NCBI RefSeq assembly: GCF_016925495.1
Contig: NZ_CP070491.1
Coordinates: 2,914,001-2,978,000 of the forward strand
Reading direction: 5' to 3'
DNA: 64,000 bases
Origin: Methylococcus sp. EFPC2
Lineage (GTDB): Bacteria; Pseudomonadota; Gammaproteobacteria; Methylococcales; Methylococcaceae
Of this stretch, positions 58,069 through 64,000 are shown one piece after another. The notes beneath the pieces were generated by a model that was not told the origin of the DNA, made no database searches, and saw only the letters and a program-made list of their open reading frames with translations. Both the position numbers and the translations under genes were made by a program. The first letter of the stretch is position 1. Each line of letters starts with the position of its first letter.

Positions 58069-58147
58069 ATGGTATCGAAACGATATAAATTTGACAATCG
58101 GGCGACAGCCCCTATAAGCTAACCTCGTATCGCCGCGATACTATAAT
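58069..58147. promoter_or_regulatory. Paired palindromic operators and overlapping promoters upstream of the MarR-like gene
   Basis: Two sites share the form GTATCG-N3-CGATAY: GTATCGAAACGATAT at 58072-58086 and GTATCGCCGCGATAC at 58127-58141, 55 bp apart start to start. Between them on the plus strand is TTGACA (58091-58096), a 16 bp spacer, and TATAAG (58113-58118), a near-consensus sigma-70 promoter. On the minus strand TTGTCA (58097-58092), 17 bp, TACCAT (58074-58069) could drive the MarR-like gene, overlapping the first site. Just after the second site TATAAT (58142-58147) appears. Autoregulation with both sites is likely. Confidence 0.65.
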
Positions 58148-58321
58148 ATCCTTCCGCTTCACCTCCTCAATATGACGGGGAGTGACGGGCGTCAATCACG
58201 GGTAACCGGGCGCTTCGCTCCTCGCTTTTTTGCCACCCCGTCGACACGGTCGACTCCGGCAGACCGCGCTCGCAAAATCCAAGTCGCAAACGCGGCGGCC
58301 TCCCGCGGGTTCGCAATAGGT

Positions 58322-60358
<2,037 letters not shown>

Positions 60359-60432
60359 GCAAATAGGCCGGGTAAACTAAAGCATCGGGGGGCCATTTGC
60401 AAGGCTGACGGCCTCCGACCGCGTCCTTGACC

Positions 60433-61161
60433 CTATCCCTGCCCGCCCTCCGCCTGCCGCCACACGCAGCGCCCGCCGCTGCTCTTGGCCACGGCGTCCA
60501 GACGCTTTTCGTGAGCCTGCAAATCTTCATCGCCGCAGCGTATCACCCGCAGGGCGGGTCTGGGCCCCGATGCGAACAGCGCAGGGGTAGCGGCCGCATC
60601 GACCGACGAGCCCACCGCGTCTTCCTCCAGCATCAGGGCGGACTGGCCGCCGGTCATCGCCAGGTAGACTTCGGCCAGGATCTCGGCATCCAACAAGGCT
60701 CCGTGCAGCTCCCGGTGGGCGTTGTTGACGTTATAGCGCTTGCACAAGGCATCCAGGCTGTTGCGCTGGCCGGGATGTTTCTTGCGCGCCATCGCCAGGG
60801 TATCCAGGACGGCGCAGTGGTCCGCCAGCGACTTCGGATGGCCCTGACGCTTCAGCTCGGCGTTGATGAAACCGGTATCGAAAGGCGCATTGTGGATGAT
60901 GAGTTCGGCGCCGTCGACGAAGTTCAGGAAGTCGCCGACGACATCCTCGAAGTGCGGCTTGTCGGCGAGAAAGGCGTTGTCCAGGCCGTGAACCTCGACG
61001 GCACCCTGATCGATTTCGCGATCGGGGTTCAAATAGACATGGAAGCGACTGCCGGTGAGGCGGCGGTTGAGCACTTCCACGCAGCCGATTTCGATGATGC
61101 GATGGCCTTCCTCCGGCTCCAGGCCGGTGGTTTCCGTGTCGAGTACGATTTGTCTGGCCAT
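60433..61161 (-). CDS. dnaQ: DNA polymerase III epsilon subunit (proofreading exonuclease)
   Basis: 3'-5' exonuclease that proofreads replication. The 242-residue protein has ExoI VLDTETTGLEPEEGHRIIEI, ExoII HNAPFDTGFINAEL and ExoIII HGALLDAEILAEVYL (DEDDh), plus a C-terminal tail that binds the polymerase. Its start follows the rnhA stop by 2 bp, so the two are co-transcribed; in E. coli they are divergent. Confidence 0.96.
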   Translation of the reverse strand: MARQIVLDTETTGLEPEEGHRIIEIGCVEVLNRRLTGSRFHVYLNPDREIDQGAVEVHGLDNAFLADKPHFEDVVGDFLNFVDGAELIIHNAPFDTGFINAELKRQGHPKSLADHCAVLDTLAMARKKHPGQRNSLDALCKRYNVNNAHRELHGALLDAEILAEVYLAMTGGQSALMLEEDAVGSSVDAAATPALFASGPRPALRVIRCGDEDLQAHEKRLDAVAKSSGGRCVWRQAEGGQG

Positions 61162-61163
61162 GT

Positions 61164-61619
61164 TCAGCCTCTTTTCGCCCCGCTGTGGAGGCTGTCTATG
61201 CCTTTGTTCGCCAACCGGTCGGCGCGCTCGTTGCCGTCGTGTCCGGCGTGGCCCTTGACCCATTGCCAGCTCACCCGATGCGGCTTTTGCGCGGCCACCA
61301 GCCGTTGCCACAGATCCGCGTTTTTCACCGGCTCTTTGGATGCGGTCTTCCAGCCCCGGCGTATCCAGTTGGGCAGCCATTCGGTGATGCCCTTGGAGAC
61401 ATAGACCGAGTCGGTCACCACACAGACCGCGGAGGGACGGGTCAAGGCTTCCAGCCCGCGGATGGCCGCCATGAGTTCCATGCGGTTGTTGGTGGTGTCG
61501 GGCTCGCCGCCGCAGAGTTCCTTTTCCTTGCCCTTGTATTGCATCAGCACGCCCCAGCCGCCGGGCCCCGGATTGCCGCGGCAAGCGCCGTCGGTGTAGA
61601 GATAAACGATATCGGTCAT
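61164..61619 (-). CDS. rnhA: Ribonuclease HI
   Basis: Cuts the RNA strand of RNA-DNA hybrids. 151 residues with the four acidic ligands in [16 protein letters not shown] (Asp), [18 protein letters not shown] (Glu), [12 protein letters not shown] (Asp) and [11 protein letters not shown] (Asp). ATG 61619 gives the standard N-terminus [11 protein letters not shown]. Placed just before dnaQ. Confidence 0.97.
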   Translation of the reverse strand: MTDIVYLYTDGACRGNPGPGGWGVLMQYKGKEKELCGGEPDTTNNRMELMAAIRGLEALTRPSAVCVVTDSVYVSKGITEWLPNWIRRGWKTASKEPVKNADLWQRLVAAQKPHRVSWQWVKGHAGHDGNERADRLANKGIDSLHSGAKRG

Positions 61620-61750
61620 GGAATCATTTGTATGGGAGGGCGGCCCGGGCGCAAGGCCGGACCGCTCGGCCCGACATAATACATACACCGAAGCGTATGC
61701 AGAATGGCCGGGAGCACCCCGTAAAAAAATGCCCGGTGTCTATCCGTGGT

Positions 61751-61778
61751 TTGATGCCCCGGCCCGGCCCCGTATAAT
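61751..61778 (+). promoter_or_regulatory. Promoter for the small acidic protein and uppP
   Basis: TTGATG (61751-61756), 16 bp, TATAAT (61773-61778), 24 bp before the first possible start codon. Confidence 0.6.
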
Positions 61779-61802
61779 CGCGCCCTTTATTCGGATATCC
61801 CC

Positions 61803-62012
61803 ATGCATATCGACCGAGACGGCAACATGGAACTGACGGCCGAGGAGAATCAGGACCTGATGGATCAACTGGACATCGCCCCCGCCGATTACGACGACCC
61901 GCCAGTTGAGATCGAAAGCCTGGGCACCGAGGACAAGGTATCCCGCTTCCAGGCCACCAACACCCGCACCGGCAAATCGGTGGTCCTGGTGTTCGACCTG
62001 CTGGACGACTAG
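61803..62012 (+). CDS. Small acidic protein, unknown function
   Basis: 69 residues (61 if the ATG at 61827 is used), strongly acidic: ELTAEENQDLMDQLDIAPAD and a second half with SRFQATNTRTGKSVVLVFDL ending DD. No membrane segment or Cys. I do not recognise a family. It has its own promoter, and uppP starts 39 bp later on the same strand, so they probably share a transcript. Confidence 0.65.
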   Translation: MHIDRDGNMELTAEENQDLMDQLDIAPADYDDPPVEIESLGTEDKVSRFQATNTRTGKSVVLVFDLLDD

Positions 62013-62051
62013 AACCCGGACTCCACCATCCTCCCCAACCAGAGTTACTCT

Positions 62052-62873
62052 ATGGACATCACCGCCCTGCTCCACGCGCTCATACTCGGCATCGTCGAAG
62101 GATTGACCGAATTCCTCCCCATCTCCAGCACCGGGCACTTGATCCTGGCCGGCGACCTGCTCGGCTTCAATTCCGACAAGGGCAAGGTCTTCGAGATCTT
62201 CATCCAGTCCGGTGCCATCCTGGCGGTGTGCTGGGAATACCGAGCCAAGATCTACAGCGTACTCCGCGGCCTGTTCAGCGATCGCACGTCCCAGCGCTTC
62301 GTCGTCAACCTCATCATCGCCTTCATTCCGGCCGCGGTGCTGGGCCTGCTGTTCGGCAAGGCGGTGAAGGCGCATTTGTTCAGCCCCGTCCCGGTCGCCA
62401 CCGCCTTCATCGTCGGCGCGTTCGTGATCCTCTGGGCCGAGCGCCGCGAACATGTGGTACGCATCCACTCGGTCGACGATCTCGATTGGAAGGACGCGTT
62501 GAAGCTCGGTATCGCCCAGACTTTCGCACTGATACCCGGCACCTCCCGCTCGGGCGCGACCATCGTCGGCGGACTGTTCTTCGGCCTGTCGCGCAAGGCG
62601 GCGACCGAGTTTTCGTTTTTCCTGGCGATCCCGACCCTGTTCGCCGCGACCGCTTACGATCTGTACAAGCACCGCGACATCTTGTCTTTCGACGACCTGG
62701 ACCTGTTCGCGGTCGGCTTCGCCAGCGCATTCGTCAGCGCATTCCTGGCGGTACGCGGCCTGCTGCGCTACATCGTGCGGCACGACTTCACCGCCTTCGC
62801 CTGGTATCGCATCGCGTTCGGCGTGGCCGTACTGGTGACCGCTTATTTCGGACTGGTCGAATGGTCGCAATGA
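62052..62873 (+). CDS. uppP: Undecaprenyl-diphosphatase UppP (BacA)
   Basis: Recycles undecaprenyl diphosphate to the carrier lipid for peptidoglycan and surface glycans. 273 residues, multi-pass. The two active-site motifs are intact: [15 protein letters not shown] (11-25) and [13 protein letters not shown]. High expression can give bacitracin resistance. Confidence 0.96.
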   Translation: MDITALLHALILGIVEGLTEFLPISSTGHLILAGDLLGFNSDKGKVFEIFIQSGAILAVCWEYRAKIYSVLRGLFSDRTSQRFVVNLIIAFIPAAVLGLLFGKAVKAHLFSPVPVATAFIVGAFVILWAERREHVVRIHSVDDLDWKDALKLGIAQTFALIPGTSRSGATIVGGLFFGLSRKAATEFSFFLAIPTLFAATAYDLYKHRDILSFDDLDLFAVGFASAFVSAFLAVRGLLRYIVRHDFTAFAWYRIAFGVAVLVTAYFGLVEWSQ

Positions 62874-62910
62874 CCGCCGGCCTTTACCGCGCCTGCCCCG
62901 GAAACCTTAA

Positions 62911-63732
62911 ATGCCTTTGTTAGCCTGGATCGTCCTGTTCACCCTGCTGGGCGGCGTGTTGAGCGTATTGGCCGCCGCGCTGTTCCTGCTCACGCCCGAC
63001 CGGCATCGTTCCCGGCTGTTGCCCCACGGCGTGAGCTTCGCGCTCGGCGCCCTGCTGAGCGTGGCGTTTATCGACCTGTTGCCGCACGCCCTGGAAAGCG
63101 CGGGACCGGCCGGCAGCGAAAGCCTTTTCGCCACCGTACTGACCGGCATACTGAGCTTCTTCCTGCTGGAAAAACTGCTGCTGTGGCGGCATTGCCATAC
63201 CAGCGACTGTGAAGCCCACTTCGACATGGACGAGCACTTCCATCAACCGGCCGGCACCTTGATCGTGGTGGGCGACGGGATCCACAACTTCGTGGACGGC
63301 GTCCTGATCGCCGCGGCTTTCCTCACGGACATACACCTCGGCGTGGTCACGGCCCTCGCCGTGGCCGCCCATGAAATCCCACAGGAAGTCGGCGATTTCG
63401 CCATCCTGCTGCAATCCGGCTGCACGCGGAGCAAAGCCCTGCTGTTCAACATGCTGTCCAGCCTCGGCACCCTGATCGGCGGCCTGCTGGCCTATTTCAG
63501 CCTGGAAAGCCTGCACGGCGCGCTTCCGTACATCCTGGCCCTGGCCGCTTCCAGTTTCATCTACGTCTCGGTGGCCGACCTCATCCCCACCCTGCACAAG
63601 AAAACCCACCCGGAAGCGGTCGTTCAACAGATGACGCTGATTCTGGCGGGCGTCCTGCTGATCGCGACGGTGCACCACTATGCGCACGACTTCCAGCCGC
63701 CGGTGACTCGGGAACCCGTTGCCCACCCATGA
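62911..63732 (+). CDS. ZIP-family divalent metal transporter
   Basis: 273 residues, about eight membrane helices. The metal-path motifs are seen in HNFVDGVLIAAAFL and AAHEIPQEVGDFAILLQSG. A His-rich loop (HCHTSDCEAHFDMDEHFHQP) between helices 3 and 4 is typical of metal-sensing loops. Probably zinc or iron uptake. It follows uppP by 37 bp on the same strand. Confidence 0.92.
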   Translation: MPLLAWIVLFTLLGGVLSVLAAALFLLTPDRHRSRLLPHGVSFALGALLSVAFIDLLPHALESAGPAGSESLFATVLTGILSFFLLEKLLLWRHCHTSDCEAHFDMDEHFHQPAGTLIVVGDGIHNFVDGVLIAAAFLTDIHLGVVTALAVAAHEIPQEVGDFAILLQSGCTRSKALLFNMLSSLGTLIGGLLAYFSLESLHGALPYILALAASSFIYVSVADLIPTLHKKTHPEAVVQQMTLILAGVLLIATVHHYAHDFQPPVTREPVAHP

Positions 63733-63975
63733 CCCCTTCCGGGAACGCCATCCCCGTCCGTAAAAATCCTGCTACCGGGGATGACAATTCCATGGCCAAT
63801 CGGCGAAGTTTTGATTAGTATGTGAAAGCTTGACCGCAAACGCCGGTTTATTCCGCCCTTGCCCGGCACACCGGATGGGAGCGTCCCTCCAGCCCCTGCC
63901 CCCCGCAGGGTAGTGTCAAGCAAGCGCCATGTTTATCGTGGCGTCCCCTACAACGATTGAGGAGATTTCATAAAA

Positions 63976-64000
63976 ATGAGCAAAATTGCTAAAAAGCTGA
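63976..64000 (+). CDS. Start of a gene cut by the window edge
   Basis: ATG at 63976 begins MSKIAKKL, continuing out of the window. GAGGAG lies 11 bases upstream, a slightly long spacing. Lys-rich start could be a signal peptide, but identity cannot be judged. The 240 bp before it contain a hairpin CCCTGC-CCCCC-GCAGGG (63895-63911) and no other gene. Confidence 0.5.

Overview
This 64 kb window looks like chromosomal DNA of a GC-rich gammaproteobacterium, most likely a methanotroph of the Methylococcus/Methylocaldum type. That placement is an inference. It rests on an operon pairing a pyrophosphate-dependent phosphofructokinase with a membrane H+-pyrophosphatase (a pairing described in Methylococcus capsulatus), a bacteriohemerythrin, a system I cytochrome c maturation cluster, an exosortase-type secreted protein, and the gene order mnmG-rsmG-parA-parB-atpIBEFHAGDC-glmU-glmS. 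No methane monooxygenase, rRNA or tRNA gene was seen.

Layout. 1-5.5 kb (mostly minus strand): the edge of a type I-C CRISPR-Cas locus (cas3, cas5c, start of cas8c) beside a WYL-domain regulator. About 0.7 kb between cas3 and cas5c holds a decayed antitoxin gene and a lone CRISPR-repeat-like motif. 5.5-17 kb: an orphan Wzt-like ABC ATPase, a CarS-like CDP-alcohol synthase, a metallophosphoesterase, RNase P RNA, an FtsH protease, a predicted c-di-GMP-I riboswitch ahead of a secreted protein, an HDOD protein, and the hppA/pfp pyrophosphate module. 17-24 kb: a PilZ protein, a DUF3772 MscS-type channel, a small secreted four-cysteine protein, and a giant membrane protein that appears to fuse VanZ-like units to an O-antigen-ligase module. 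24-29 kb: bacteriohemerythrin, cmoB (apparently leaderless), rlmM and an HDOD-REC-GGDEF protein.

29-35 kb: ccmDEFGHI on the minus strand, with a fliW gene placed between ccmF and ccmG and no ccmABC. 35-41 kb: an Rsd/AlgQ-type sigma-70 binder and a NUDIX hydrolase (minus), then purD-alkB-small zinc-ribbon protein-NUDIX as an overlapping chain, hsp20 and prlC (plus). 41.3-42.7 kb is gene-poor; it contains two very small genes (a 41-residue membrane protein and a 39-residue lipoprotein) with their own signals. 42.7-57.4 kb is the conserved origin-proximal block (glmS, glmU, ATP synthase, parAB, rsmG, mnmG). 57.5-64 kb: a MarR-like regulator with a four-cysteine tail and two matching palindromes upstream, thiC with a TPP riboswitch, dnaQ-rnhA, uppP, a ZIP transporter and the first codons of one more gene.

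Cyclic-di-GMP runs through several genes: PilZ protein, active-looking GGDEF protein, riboswitch, and possibly FliW-linked motility. The least ordinary items are the VanZ/O-antigen-ligase fusion, fliW inside the ccm cluster, the riboswitch-controlled exosortase substrate, the MarR/operator arrangement and the two micro-genes.
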